A stretch of DNA of 64,000 bases from assembly GCA_036389135.1 (NCBI GenBank), contig DASVQP010000035.1, positions 18,746 to 82,745 on the forward strand. The letters are read 5' to 3'. The stretch's first letter is position 1, and the number at the start of each line of letters is the position of its first letter. The position numbers and the translations under genes are program-made. Of this stretch, positions 27,046 through 39,811 are shown one piece after another. This DNA comes from Longimicrobium sp. (lineage in GTDB: Bacteria > Gemmatimonadota > Gemmatimonadetes > Longimicrobiales > Longimicrobiaceae). Under the pieces are notes generated by a model. The model saw nothing but the letters and a program-made list of their open reading frames with translations, did not search any database and was not told where the DNA came from.

Positions 27046-27756
27046 ATGCGCCGCCTCCTCCTCGTCTGCTTCGCCCTCTGTGCCGCCGCCCCGGCACCGA
27101 CCGCCGCCCAGCGCCGCGCGGAGCCGTTCATCGCGGGCGCCGTCCTGGTCGGCGCGGCGCTCCTGGACGGCCCGGTGGACCGCGCCATCCCGGCCGGCGG
27201 CGGCACGCGGCTGGACTGGGCCACGCGCGGCCTCAACTACGGCGGGCGCCCCGCCTACGCTCTGATCGCCCTCGGCGGCGCCTACGCTGGCGGCCGCCTG
27301 GCCGACGAGCCGGAGCTCTCCTCCTCCGCCGCGCACATCGTCGGCGCGCTCCTCGCTGCGGGCGCGGTGAACGGGACGCTGAAGTTCGTCGTCGGCCGCG
27401 AGCGCCCCTCGGCCACGGACGATCCGCTCCACTTCCGCCCCTTCAACGCGAGCAACCGCTGGCAGTCGTTCCCCTCCGGCCACGCGGTCGTCGCCTTCTC
27501 CCTCGCGGCCTCCATCTCGGAAGAGGCGGACCGCCCCTGGGTGACCGCCCTCACCTTCAGCGGCGCGACCTTGGTTGGTTGGTCGCGCATCTACGACGAC
27601 AAGCACTGGACGAGCGACGTCGTCGGCGGCGCGCTGGCGAGCGTGGTCGTGAGCCGCGCCACCCTCCGTGCCCTGCACCGCCGGCATCCGCATGCGGACG
27701 GCGCGACGGTGGTGCTGATGGGGGATGGGGTGGCGGTGCGGGTGCCGGTGCGGTGA
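27046..27756 (+). CDS. PAP2-family phosphatase with signal peptide
   Basis: A signal peptide (MRRLLLVCFALCAAAPAPTAA) is followed by a PAP2 domain with the three phosphatase motifs in order: KFVVGRERPS (Lys-X6-Arg-Pro), QSFPSGHAVV (PSGH) and SRIYDDKHWTSD (SR-X5-H-X3-D). The active site faces outside the cytoplasm. Substrates could be undecaprenyl pyrophosphate or phosphatidate. The 236-aa length from the ATG at 27046 is normal; the frame stays open upstream, but only the inner start gives a signal peptide. It is convergent with treY. Confidence 0.88.
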   Translation: MRRLLLVCFALCAAAPAPTAAQRRAEPFIAGAVLVGAALLDGPVDRAIPAGGGTRLDWATRGLNYGGRPAYALIALGGAYAGGRLADEPELSSSAAHIVGALLAAGAVNGTLKFVVGRERPSATDDPLHFRPFNASNRWQSFPSGHAVVAFSLAASISEEADRPWVTALTFSGATLVGWSRIYDDKHWTSDVVGGALASVVVSRATLRALHRRHPHADGATVVLMGDGVAVRVPVR

Positions 27757-27990
27757 GTGCGGGAGTCGGGCGCGAAGGGCGCGGGTCGGTTTGGAGGAAA
27801 GGGAGGGCAGACACGCAGGTCTGCCCCTACGGGATCAATGCTAAAACGCGGGGGTCGAGGAAGGCAGAGGGTGGGCGCGATGAATCGCGCCCCTACAGGT
27901 TCTGGGCAAAGCGGATGGTCGTTCTCCCCCTCCCCCGCCCTGCGCCCCCGCAGGCGGGGGAGGGGGTCGGGGGGAGGGGGCCCCCCGCCC
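27757..27990. repeat. Composite repeat cluster B
   Basis: No gene is seen. It carries the R3 units GCAGACACGCAGGTCTGC (about 27809) and GGGCGCGATGAATCGCGCCC (about 27871) and a long C/G-rich palindrome at about 27928-27985 (CCGCCCTGCGCCCCCGCAGG core). It lies between the convergent PAP2 and treY genes. Confidence 0.82.
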
Positions 27991-30915
27991 TCAGATCCGC
28001 TCCAGCAGCCCCACCGGGAAGTTCGCGAACACCGCCTCGGCGTCCAGCACGGCGCTGCCGCCCAGGTCGCGCGTGCGCAGCTCGACGCCGGTGAAGCGGT
28101 CCACGTAGGTGCCCGCCAGATCGGGCGGGAGGACGATTCGCGTGCCCTTCCACAGCTTCGCCGTCGGGAGGGCGAAGTCCTGGTCGCGGGTCAGCGTGGC
28201 GATCAGGCGCGGGACGACGGTGACGACGGCGGCGCCCTCCTCGCGGCGGGCGAATGCGACGGCGTGGTCCGCGCGCTCACCCTCGGCAATGAGCGGGAGG
28301 TATTCGCCCATGGCGAAGAGGTCGGGGTAGCCCTGGCGCACGCGCAACGCCGTCTGCGTCACGTAGAGCTTGATGCGGCCGTCCTCCCAGCCGTCCACCA
28401 GCGAGCGGGCCACGTCGCGCCGCTCGCGCTCCTCCAGCGATGAGTCGAGCGAGGCGAGCAGCTCCCGGCGCAGGGCGAAGTCGACCGGGCGGCGATTGTC
28501 GGGGTCCACCAGCGACAGGTCCCAGATCTCCTGGCCCTGATACACGTCGGGAACACCGGGCGACGTCAGCTTCACCAGCGTCTGGGCGAGCGAGTTGACC
28601 ATCCCCAGCCGCGCGATGGGGGGGTGGAAGCGGACGAAGTCATCCAGGAACGGGTTGTCGTCGCGGCGCAGGATGGTGGCGACGAACTCCTTGAGGCCCT
28701 CGTCGTAGGCTGGATTGGGGTTGATCCAGCTGGTGTTCAGCTTGGCCTCGCGCGTGGCCTTCTCCATGTACGCCTGCACCCGGCCCACCAGGTCCTGGTG
28801 CACCTGGTCGTTCACCTCGCCAAAGGGCCAGGCGCCCACCAGCGTCTGGTAGAGGAGGTATTCGTCGTTCTCGTCCGGCACCAGGTGGTCGGCGCCGTCG
28901 GAGAGCTTGTGGCCGCGGTTGATCTCGGCCCAGCGGAAGACGTGCTCCTCCCAGATGTCCGGGATCTCGGAGAGGATGTTGATGCGGGCCCGCACGTCCT
29001 CGCTGCGCTTGGTGTCGTGCGTGGACGACGAGCTCATGCTGGCCGGCCAGCGCTCGGCGCGCTCCAGGTTGAAGGCGTGGAACTCGTCCGGAGTGATGCC
29101 GAAGCGGTCCGGCTCGCCGCCCACCTCGTTCAGCGAGATCAGGCGGTTGTACAGGTAGAAGGTGGTGTCCTCCACCCCCTTGGCCATCACGGGGCCGGTG
29201 AGCTGCTGGAACTTCATCACGAAGCGCGCGTGGTCCTCGCGCGCCTCGGGGCTCAGCGAGTCCGGCCAGCGCAGGAGGAGCACGTCGTGCAGGAACTCGA
29301 AGAGCGACGCGCTCACGTCCGGGTTGCGGCGCCTGGCGGCGCGGATCGCCTGGTCCACGTACCGGCGGTCGTCGTCGGAGACGGCGCCGGCGTAGGCGTC
29401 CACGTAGGTGCGGTACACGGGGAAGCACGCCACCGTCTCGCGCAGGGCATCGCGCAGGGCGCCCCAGGTGAAATCGCGGTAGCAGCGGTTCTCCGTGGAG
29501 AGGCGGTCCAGCATGCTCGCCAGCACCGTCAGCTCGCTGATGAGCGACGAGCGCAGGATCAGCTTCTTCTTGTCGTACACCAGGTCGTGGAACTTCCACC
29601 GGTTACGGGCGAAGCGGTGGTACAGGTCGTCCATCCGCTGCGCCTGCGCCGGGTCCACGAAGATGCCGTTGACCCGGTTCATGTACTCGTACCCCACCGT
29701 CCCCGCCACCGGCCAGTCGTCCGGCAGCGTCTCGTCGCCCGTGAGGATCTTTTCGACCAGGACGTAGAACTTCTCCTTCGCCTCGATCCCCGCCGTCTCG
29801 CGCTGCAGCTCGCGCAGGTACTCGCGCGGGTGGAAGAGGCCGTCCGGGTGGTCGATGCGCAGCCCCGTTACGCGCCCCTCGCGCACCAGGCGCAGGATCA
29901 GGCGGTGCGTGTCGTGGAAGACCTGCGGCACCTCGGTGCGCAGCCCCGCCAGGTCGTTGACGTCGAAGAAGCGACGGTAGTTGATCTCCTCCGCCGCCAC
30001 GCGCCAGAAGGCCAGCCGGTACGCCTGGTCGGAGAGAAGGGTGTCCAGCCGGTCGAACGAGCGCGGGTCGCCGGGAGTGCCGTTGAAGGTCTTCACCGCG
30101 CCGTCCAGCGCCGCGCGCACCTCCGCGCTCGCCGTGTACAGCGCGTGCAGGCGGCGGCGCGTGACGATGCGCTCGCGGTTGCGCTCCTCGATGCTGGCTT
30201 CGTCGGTGCTGCCGCGCGGCGGCAGGTTCTCCAGCGCGGTGACGATGCTGGCCAGCTCCATCCGCTCCTCGCTGTCCGCCTTGAGGCGAACGTGGTCCAG
30301 CGCCTCGCGCAGCACGGCGGCGGTGGAGCCGGGGGCGACCGGGAACCAGTTCTCGTAGTACTCCGCCCGGAACTGCCCCGCGTCGTACACCAGCTTCAGC
30401 TCGCCCGCCTCCAGCACGCACCCGTACTGGTCGCCCAGCACGGGGAGGAGCACCTTGCCCTGCAGGTCCGGCGAGCGGGCGTTCCAGTCGATGTCGAAGA
30501 AGCGCGCGTAGGGCGACGAAGGGCCGTTCTCCAGCACGTTCATCCACCACGGATTGCTGGCCCCGGCGATCCCCATGTGGTTGGGGACGATGTCCAGCAG
30601 GTGGCCCAGTCCGTGCTCACGCAGCAGCGCCGAAAGCCGGGCGTGGTCCGCCTCGGTGCCGATCTCGGGGTTCAGCGCCTCGTGGTTGGTGATGTCGTAG
30701 CCGTGCATGCTCCCCGGCCGCGCCTGCAGGTAGGGCGAGGCGTACAGGTCGCTGACGCCCAGCTCCGCCAGGTACGGCACGATCTCCGCCGCGTCGCGAA
30801 AGGTGAAGCCGTGGTTGAACTGGATGCGGTAGGTGGCGCGCGGGATGCGTCCCGCGTTCGCCGCCCCGTCCGGGGCGGCCCGGTCTTCGGGTCGTTGCAC
30901 GATATGTATGGTCAC
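27991..30915 (-). CDS. treY: Malto-oligosyltrehalose synthase
   Basis: TreY turns the reducing end of a maltodextrin into an alpha,alpha-1,1 link. The protein has the GH13_26 plan: RATYRIQFNHGFTFRDAAEI at the start, SDLYASPYLQARPGSMHGYD, DIVPNHMG, the nucleophile strand LRIDHPDGLFHP, MAKGVEDTTFYLYNRL and THDTKRSEDVRARI. It is about 974 aa, at the long end of the family range. The start is uncertain: GTG at 30915 or GTG at 30900; no ATG fits. It is divergent from the GlgX-TreZ gene with only about 100 bp between, so the two probably share control. Confidence 0.92.
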   Translation of the reverse strand: MTIHIVQRPEDRAAPDGAANAGRIPRATYRIQFNHGFTFRDAAEIVPYLAELGVSDLYASPYLQARPGSMHGYDITNHEALNPEIGTEADHARLSALLREHGLGHLLDIVPNHMGIAGASNPWWMNVLENGPSSPYARFFDIDWNARSPDLQGKVLLPVLGDQYGCVLEAGELKLVYDAGQFRAEYYENWFPVAPGSTAAVLREALDHVRLKADSEERMELASIVTALENLPPRGSTDEASIEERNRERIVTRRRLHALYTASAEVRAALDGAVKTFNGTPGDPRSFDRLDTLLSDQAYRLAFWRVAAEEINYRRFFDVNDLAGLRTEVPQVFHDTHRLILRLVREGRVTGLRIDHPDGLFHPREYLRELQRETAGIEAKEKFYVLVEKILTGDETLPDDWPVAGTVGYEYMNRVNGIFVDPAQAQRMDDLYHRFARNRWKFHDLVYDKKKLILRSSLISELTVLASMLDRLSTENRCYRDFTWGALRDALRETVACFPVYRTYVDAYAGAVSDDDRRYVDQAIRAARRRNPDVSASLFEFLHDVLLLRWPDSLSPEAREDHARFVMKFQQLTGPVMAKGVEDTTFYLYNRLISLNEVGGEPDRFGITPDEFHAFNLERAERWPASMSSSSTHDTKRSEDVRARINILSEIPDIWEEHVFRWAEINRGHKLSDGADHLVPDENDEYLLYQTLVGAWPFGEVNDQVHQDLVGRVQAYMEKATREAKLNTSWINPNPAYDEGLKEFVATILRRDDNPFLDDFVRFHPPIARLGMVNSLAQTLVKLTSPGVPDVYQGQEIWDLSLVDPDNRRPVDFALRRELLASLDSSLEERERRDVARSLVDGWEDGRIKLYVTQTALRVRQGYPDLFAMGEYLPLIAEGERADHAVAFARREEGAAVVTVVPRLIATLTRDQDFALPTAKLWKGTRIVLPPDLAGTYVDRFTGVELRTRDLGGSAVLDAEAVFANFPVGLLERI

Positions 30916-31012
30916 ACGGGTGAATAACGCCGAAACCGCCCACGGGGGCGGGGCGGCGGCCACTCGCAAGAAGCGGGCACGCCCCCGCCACACGCCGTCC
31001 TGACCCACGCAG

Positions 31013-35113
<4,101 letters not shown>

Positions 35114-35582
35114 GGCCCCCACCCCCAGCGCCGCTCCGCGGCGCATCCCCCTCTCTCAAAACTGCCTGGGGGAGGGGGTGTTTCGGCGGGTGGCTGAAGC
35201 CGGCTCGATAAACCCGGTGTTCGGTCCTGGAAGCGGGCGGCGGCACCTGGCGACGCACGGGCAGCCACGTGGGGCAGCCCCTACCGGATCGGTGCGGAGG
35301 GGCAAGAGTCGTTGCGAGGGCGGGGGTGGGCAGACACGCAGATCTGCCCCTACCAGTCGCGGGGCGCTCCGCGAGCGGCGTCGGGCGGGCACGGGTGAGG
35401 CGGCGCTGGGACCTGGATGATCGGACGGATCTCACCCCCGAGTCCGCGAAGGCGGACTTTGTGCTGTTGTTGCCGCGAGTTCACTCGCCACATACCCTCG
35501 CACGGATACACGCCAACCGCCCCTCCCCCAGGTAGTTATTGGGGGAGGGGCAGCGAGGAACGAGCGGGGAGGGGGCCTGCCC
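35114..35582. repeat. Composite repeat cluster C
   Basis: No gene is seen in this convergent gap. In order: a C/G-rich hairpin near 35146-35180; R3 units near 35257-35290 (GGGCAGCCACGTGGGGC) and 35330-35355 (CAGACACGCAGATCTGC); an R5 unit at 35434-35490 (GTCCGCGAAGGCGGAC plus CGCGAGTTCACTCGCC); and an R2 hairpin at 35519-35551. Confidence 0.85.
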
Positions 35583-36323
35583 CTACTCCCCGCCCTCCGC
35601 CCGGGCGCGGCGGGCGCGCTCGTCGGCGAGCTCCGGCTCCAGCACGCGCGTGATGTACTCGCGCGAGCCCCGGGAGTGCTCGCGCTCGAACTCCGCCGCC
35701 TCCTCGGCACGCACGCGCGCGGCTTCCGCCTCGTCGGCAAGCTTCAGCGCCGCGTCACGGGCACTCTGCGCGGAGTTGGCGGCGGCGAGGGAGGTCTCCA
35801 GCGCGCGGCGCGCGGTCATGTCGCGCGTAACCTTGCAGTAGCCGAACAGCTCCCCGCCGGGATCCCGGAGCGCGGTCAGCGTGACGTTGGCCCAGAAGGT
35901 GGAGCCGTCGCGCCGCACCCGCTGCCCCTCGCCCACGTACTCGCCGCTCTCGGCGGACTCGCGGATGTGCTCCTCGGCCGTGCCGTCTTCCGCGCCGCCC
36001 TCGGGGTAAAGGAAACGGAGGTGCGCGCCCTCCGCCTCCTCGCGGGTCCACCACTTCATCAGGTGGGCGCCCTCGCCCCAGTAGACGATGACGCCGTCTG
36101 GGTTCAGGAGGAAGATCGCGTAGTCGCGCACGTTCTCGGCGAGCGCGGCGAGGGCGGGGTTCCCCGCGCGCACCTTCTCGCGGATCGCCTCGCGCCTCGC
36201 CCCTTCCGCGCCGCCCAGCCGCCGCTGCCGCCCGCGCTCGAACGCCGCCGCGCGCTCCGCTTCCTCGCTGGCGTGCGGCCACCGCGGCCCACCACTCCCT
36301 TCGCTCTCGGTTTCTTGGCTCAT
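35583..36323 (-). CDS. PAS-domain protein with C-terminal coiled coil
   Basis: This 246-aa protein has one PAS domain (YAIFLLNPDGVIVYWGEGA through FWANVTLTALRDPGGELFGYCKVTRDMT, about residues 60-170) followed by a long charged helix rich in Ala, Glu and Arg. No kinase, cyclase or other output domain follows, so it may sense redox or a ligand and signal through protein contacts. I chose the ATG at 36323 (MSQETES). It stands alone between a repeat cluster and ftsZ. Confidence 0.82.
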   Translation of the reverse strand: MSQETESEGSGGPRWPHASEEAERAAAFERGRQRRLGGAEGARREAIREKVRAGNPALAALAENVRDYAIFLLNPDGVIVYWGEGAHLMKWWTREEAEGAHLRFLYPEGGAEDGTAEEHIRESAESGEYVGEGQRVRRDGSTFWANVTLTALRDPGGELFGYCKVTRDMTARRALETSLAAANSAQSARDAALKLADEAEAARVRAEEAAEFEREHSRGSREYITRVLEPELADERARRARAEGGE

Positions 36324-36398
36324 GTGGACGGATTCGTCGGCAAGATATCGGCCACTCGAATCACGCGCTCGCATTTCGCCACGCCGTGTTACTGCTTA

Positions 36399-36487
36399 GC
36401 TCACACAGAGAACACGGAGGAAAACCAGAAGCAGCAGAGAAAACACTCCTGCCGTTCTTTCCGTGCCCCTCTGCGTCTCTGTGTGAA
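36399..36487. repeat. R1 palindromic repeat, copy d
   Basis: CTCACACAGAGAACACGGAGG with an inverted CCCCTCTGCGTCTCTGTGTGA encloses about 45 bp. It ends about 9 bp past the ftsZ stop (36496, minus strand). Confidence 0.8.
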
Positions 36488-36495
36488 ACCGCCGT

Positions 36496-37590
36496 TCACG
36501 CCCCGAAGTTGCGCCGCAGGAAGGTCGGCTTGGTCATGTCCGGCGCGGCGTCGGCCGGCGGCGCGGTGTGCTTGCGGCCGAGCGGCCCCAGCCCCCCCAG
36601 CCCCTGGTGGGTAACGACGGGCGGCTCCTTGGCCAGCTTCTCGAAGCCCGTCGCGATCACGGTCACGCGCACCTCGTCGCCCATGCGCGGGTCGTGCACG
36701 GTGCCGAAGATGATCTCCGCCTGGTCGCCGGCGGCCTCCTGGATGGTGGAGGAGACGGTGCTCACGTCGTCCAGCGACAGGTCCGGCCCGCCGGTGATGT
36801 TGATGAGCACGCCGGCCGCGCCCCGTACGGAGATGTTGTCCAGCAGCGGCGACGAGATCGCCTCCTGCGCCGCGTCGACCGCGCGGTTCTCGCCGCGCCC
36901 GAAGCCGGTGCCCATCAGCGCCGTGCCGCGGTTGCTCATCACCGTGCGCACGTCGGCGAAGTCCACGTTCACCTCGCCCGTCACGCGGATCAGGTCCGAG
37001 ATCCCCTGCGTGGCGTGCAGCAGCACCTCGTCCGCCTTCTTGAGCGCGTCCGCGAACGAAGTCCCCTTCCCCACGATGGAGAGGAGCCGCTCGTTGGGGA
37101 CCACGACCAGCGTGTCTGCGGCGCGCGCCAGGGCTTCGAGCCCCTCCTCGGCGTGCTTCATCCGCCGCTTCCCCTCGAACAGGAAGGGCTTGGTGACGAC
37201 GGCCACCGTGAGCGCCCCCATCTCGCGCGCGATCTCGGCGATGCCGGGGCCGGCGCCGGTGCCGGTGCCGCCACCCATCCCCGCGGTCACGAACACCAGG
37301 TCCGCGCCCTCGAGCGCCTTGCGCACGTCGTCGGCGTTCTCCTCCAGCGCGCCACGGCCCACCTCGGGGCGCGCGCCGGCGCCCAGCCCGCGCGTCAGCT
37401 TCCGCCCGATCTGGATGCGCACGTCGGATCGGCACCTGGCCAGCGCCTGGGCGTCGGTGTTCACCGTGATGAACTCCACCCCTTCCAGCTGCTCCTGGAT
37501 CATGCGGTTGACGGCGTTCCCGCCGCCGCCGCCCACGCCCACCACCAGCATGCGGGCGCCGGGCTCCTGGTCGATGTACTCGAACTTCAT
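36496..37590 (-). CDS. ftsZ: Cell division protein FtsZ
   Basis: The 364-aa tubulin-like GTPase forms the division ring. It shows the GTP-binding [15 protein letters not shown], the tubulin signature [11 protein letters not shown], the T7 synergy loop NVDFADV with its catalytic Asp and a C-terminal TFLRR that fits the conserved FtsA/ZipA-binding tail. The ATG at 37590 overlaps the stop of the 111-aa gene upstream by 4 nt. No other division or cell-wall (dcw) genes are near, so this may be a relocated gene or a second copy. Confidence 0.95.
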   Translation of the reverse strand: MKFEYIDQEPGARMLVVGVGGGGGNAVNRMIQEQLEGVEFITVNTDAQALARCRSDVRIQIGRKLTRGLGAGARPEVGRGALEENADDVRKALEGADLVFVTAGMGGGTGTGAGPGIAEIAREMGALTVAVVTKPFLFEGKRRMKHAEEGLEALARAADTLVVVPNERLLSIVGKGTSFADALKKADEVLLHATQGISDLIRVTGEVNVDFADVRTVMSNRGTALMGTGFGRGENRAVDAAQEAISSPLLDNISVRGAAGVLINITGGPDLSLDDVSTVSSTIQEAAGDQAEIIFGTVHDPRMGDEVRVTVIATGFEKLAKEPPVVTHQGLGGLGPLGRKHTAPPADAAPDMTKPTFLRRNFGA

Positions 37591-37922
37591 CGGGCTTCCT
37601 CCGCGCGCAGGCGGTCGAGTGCGGTGAGGTCGCCCTCCCACAGGGCGCGCAGGCGTTCGTCGTCGGCGATGTAGGCGCGCAATCCGTTCACGATGGCATC
37701 AAGGTCGGTTCCCGCGAAATCGGCGCGCAGCTCTTCCACGCGGAAGCGGTCGGAGCCTGGAAACCAGAGCACGTCGCCGTTCTCGAAGCGCACTCCGTAG
37801 CGGGCGCCGTCAGTCACGTAGTCGCGGGCGTCGTCCCACGGCGGAAGGTCGCGCGGCTCGCCGCCCGGCACGGACGCACGGGCGAGGTAGAAGTGCGAGG
37901 GAAGCTGCACGGTCCGGATCAT
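37587..37922 (-). CDS. Hypothetical protein upstream of ftsZ (111 aa)
   Basis: An acidic 111-aa protein ([32 protein letters not shown], then [31 protein letters not shown]). The first part reads as a small beta-rich unit and the second as helical. I recognise no family. Its ATGA overlap with ftsZ implies coupled translation, so a link to division or to FtsZ dosage is possible but not shown. Confidence 0.6.
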   Translation of the reverse strand: MIRTVQLPSHFYLARASVPGGEPRDLPPWDDARDYVTDGARYGVRFENGDVLWFPGSDRFRVEELRADFAGTDLDAIVNGLRAYIADDERLRALWEGDLTALDRLRAEEAR

Positions 37923-38070
37923 GGCGCCCGGTGCGGAGGGGGTGCTGGAGCGGGGATGGTGCGGGAGAGTAGCACGCGATTGCGTACTACACGTGGCGCG
38001 AAAGGCATGAGCGTGAGTCACAATGTGCTACTTAGACGTGGTGCACAAGCCTGACAAACCTTCAACTGCT

Positions 38071-38166
38071 GGCTCACACAGAGACACAGAGGAAGGACAG
38101 AAGAAGAGGAGTGCGGCTGTTTTCCTCTGTGGCTTTCTGTTCCTTCTGTGTTCTCTGTGTGAGGCT
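38071..38166. repeat. R1 palindromic repeat, copy e
   Basis: Near-perfect outer arms GGCTCACACAGAGACACAGAGG and TTCTGTGTTCTCTGTGTGAGGC enclose about 50 bp. It lies downstream of the HigA-like gene. Nothing else is seen in the gap 37923-38220. Confidence 0.82.
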
Positions 38167-38220
38167 TTCGTCTTTTGTCTTCGCTGCGGCTCCGCGGCTC
38201 CGGCGTGAGACCAGCAGTTG

Positions 38221-38712
38221 TCACGCGCTGCGCGGAAAGCGGATCGTCGACGGGTCGATCTTGCGCCGCTCCGACGCGCGGCGGGCACCCACGCGGTCGC
38301 GTACGCGCTGCGCGATCTCCTCGCGCTTCATCGGCGACACCAGGTCGGTGGCGGCGGCGGCGGACTCGGCGGGGTGGCGGAAGATGGGGCCGTTCTCGCG
38401 ATACCACGGGATGATGCGCTCCACCTGCGCCGTGAGGCGGCGGTCGGAGCGGGCGGTGTGCAGGTCCCAATCCGCCTGCGCGTAGAGCCAGCTCTCCGCG
38501 CGCGTGCCAAAGAAGCGCGCCAGCCGCAGCGCCATCTCCGCCGTCACCCGCTTCTCCCGCTTGTTCAGCAGGTCGTTCAGGTGCGGGCGAGAGACGCCCA
38601 TCCCCAGCGCGACGCGCCCCTGCGTGAGCGCCGGGTCGCGGTCGATGAACTCTTCTTTCAGAAGCTGGCCGGGGCGGCGGGGCTCCACGGCCGAAGTGGC
38701 GATGCTAGTCAT
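38221..38712 (-). CDS. HigA-like XRE antitoxin-type regulator without a toxin gene
   Basis: The 163-aa protein has an XRE helix-turn-helix typical of HigA/VapI antitoxins: RRPGQLLKEEFIDRDPALTQGRVALGMGVSRPHLNDLLNKR and VTAEMALRLARFFGTRAESWLYAQADWDL. The C-terminal 70 residues are an extension not found in minimal HigA. No HigB-like gene flanks it, so it may be an orphan regulator. It is divergent from ku. The ATG at 38712 fits the domain; its ribosome site is weak. Confidence 0.82.
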   Translation of the reverse strand: MTSIATSAVEPRRPGQLLKEEFIDRDPALTQGRVALGMGVSRPHLNDLLNKREKRVTAEMALRLARFFGTRAESWLYAQADWDLHTARSDRRLTAQVERIIPWYRENGPIFRHPAESAAAATDLVSPMKREEIAQRVRDRVGARRASERRKIDPSTIRFPRSA

Positions 38713-38838
38713 GGGAGGTGTGCGTCGGGTTGTGGGTCCAGACAGGGCTTTACGCCAGGGGCAAGACCCGGACCGCGGCGCGGAGTGGCCCCCACAGGCG
38801 CCCCGAAATCCCGCTCCCGCACAGCCTTGCAACGCCCC

Positions 38839-38857
38839 TGTAAGCTGTCTGCTTACA
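38839..38857. promoter_or_regulatory. Operator-like dyad between the higA-like gene and ku
   Basis: The arms TGTAAGC and GCTTACA are a perfect inverted repeat around TGTCT. A second looser dyad (TTACACCT and AGGTGTTTA, 38852-38885) follows at once. Both lie in the 260-bp divergent gap, about 120 bp from each start, and could bind the HigA-like protein or another regulator. Confidence 0.4.
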
Positions 38858-38974
38858 CCTAACTCGTTGTCAGTGAGGTGTTTACATCATCTGCTACGGC
38901 ACGCGACGTGCCTTTGGGGCCCTCCCCCGGCGGTCCAACCCGCCCGCCGTAAAACATTGCACGCATGGCACGAG

Positions 38975-39808
38975 ATGCCGACCACGATCTGGAAGGGCGC
39001 CATCAGCTTCGGTCTGGTGACCATACCGGTGACGCTGCACAGCGCGGTGCGCGAGCACAGCGGGATCAGCTTCAACCAGCTCCACGCCAAGGACAAGTCG
39101 CGGATCCGCTACAAGAAGGTCTGCGAGCGCGAGGGGAAGGAGGTGCCGGCCGACGAGATCGTCAAAGGATACGAGTACGAGAAGGGAAAGTACATCGTCA
39201 TCTCCGACGAGGAGCTGGAGCAGGCCGAGCGCGCCACCTCGCGCTCGTTCGAGATCGCGGCGTTCGTGAAGGAGGACGACGTCGATCCACGCTACTTCGA
39301 CAAGCCCTACTACCTGGCTCCCATGCCGGGCGGCGAGAAGGCGTACGTCCTCCTGCGCCAGACGATGGAGCGCACGGGGTCGATCGGCGTAGGCAGCTTC
39401 GTGCTGCGCAAGAAGACGCACCTGGCCGGCCTCAAGGCGGTGGGCGACGCGCTGGTGCTGGAGCTGATGCGCTACGAGCGCGAGCTGGTGGACGTGCGCG
39501 AGCTGCGCATCCCCGAGGTCAAGGACCTGCGCCCGCAGGAGCTGAAGATGGCGGAGCAGCTCGTGGAGAACCTGAGCGAGCCCTTCGATCCCGGCAAGTT
39601 CCGCGACGTCTACAGCGAGAGCCTGATGGAGGTGATCCAGGCCAAGCTCAAGGGCCAGAAGCCCTCGCTGGCCGAGGCGGACGAGCCCGACACCTCGGGC
39701 GTCATCGACCTGATGGCGCGCCTGCAGGAGAGCATCAAGGAGTCGTCCAAGCCCGCGGCGGCCAAGAAGAAGGCGGCGGCGGCTCCCAAGAAGCGGAAGT
39801 CGGCGTAG
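38975..39808 (+). CDS. ku: Non-homologous end-joining protein Ku
   Basis: The 277-aa bacterial Ku forms a ring on DNA ends. It shows MPTTIWKGAISFGLVTIPVTLHSAV at the start, ISFNQLHAKDKSRIRYKKVC, the bridge region FDKPYYLAPMPGGEKAYVLLRQTM and MAEQLVENLSEPFDPGKF near the end of the core. The C-terminus is a Lys/Ala tail (AAAKKKAAAAPKKRKSA) of the type that helps sliding and ligase contact. ligD follows after 3 bp, so the pair is an operon. Confidence 0.96.
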   Translation: MPTTIWKGAISFGLVTIPVTLHSAVREHSGISFNQLHAKDKSRIRYKKVCEREGKEVPADEIVKGYEYEKGKYIVISDEELEQAERATSRSFEIAAFVKEDDVDPRYFDKPYYLAPMPGGEKAYVLLRQTMERTGSIGVGSFVLRKKTHLAGLKAVGDALVLELMRYERELVDVRELRIPEVKDLRPQELKMAEQLVENLSEPFDPGKFRDVYSESLMEVIQAKLKGQKPSLAEADEPDTSGVIDLMARLQESIKESSKPAAAKKKAAAAPKKRKSA

Positions 39809-39811
39809 CCC

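Noticed and set aside
28624..30927. A 767-codon plus-strand frame opposite treY
   Set aside because: It mirrors the third-codon GC bias of treY and has no recognisable motif.
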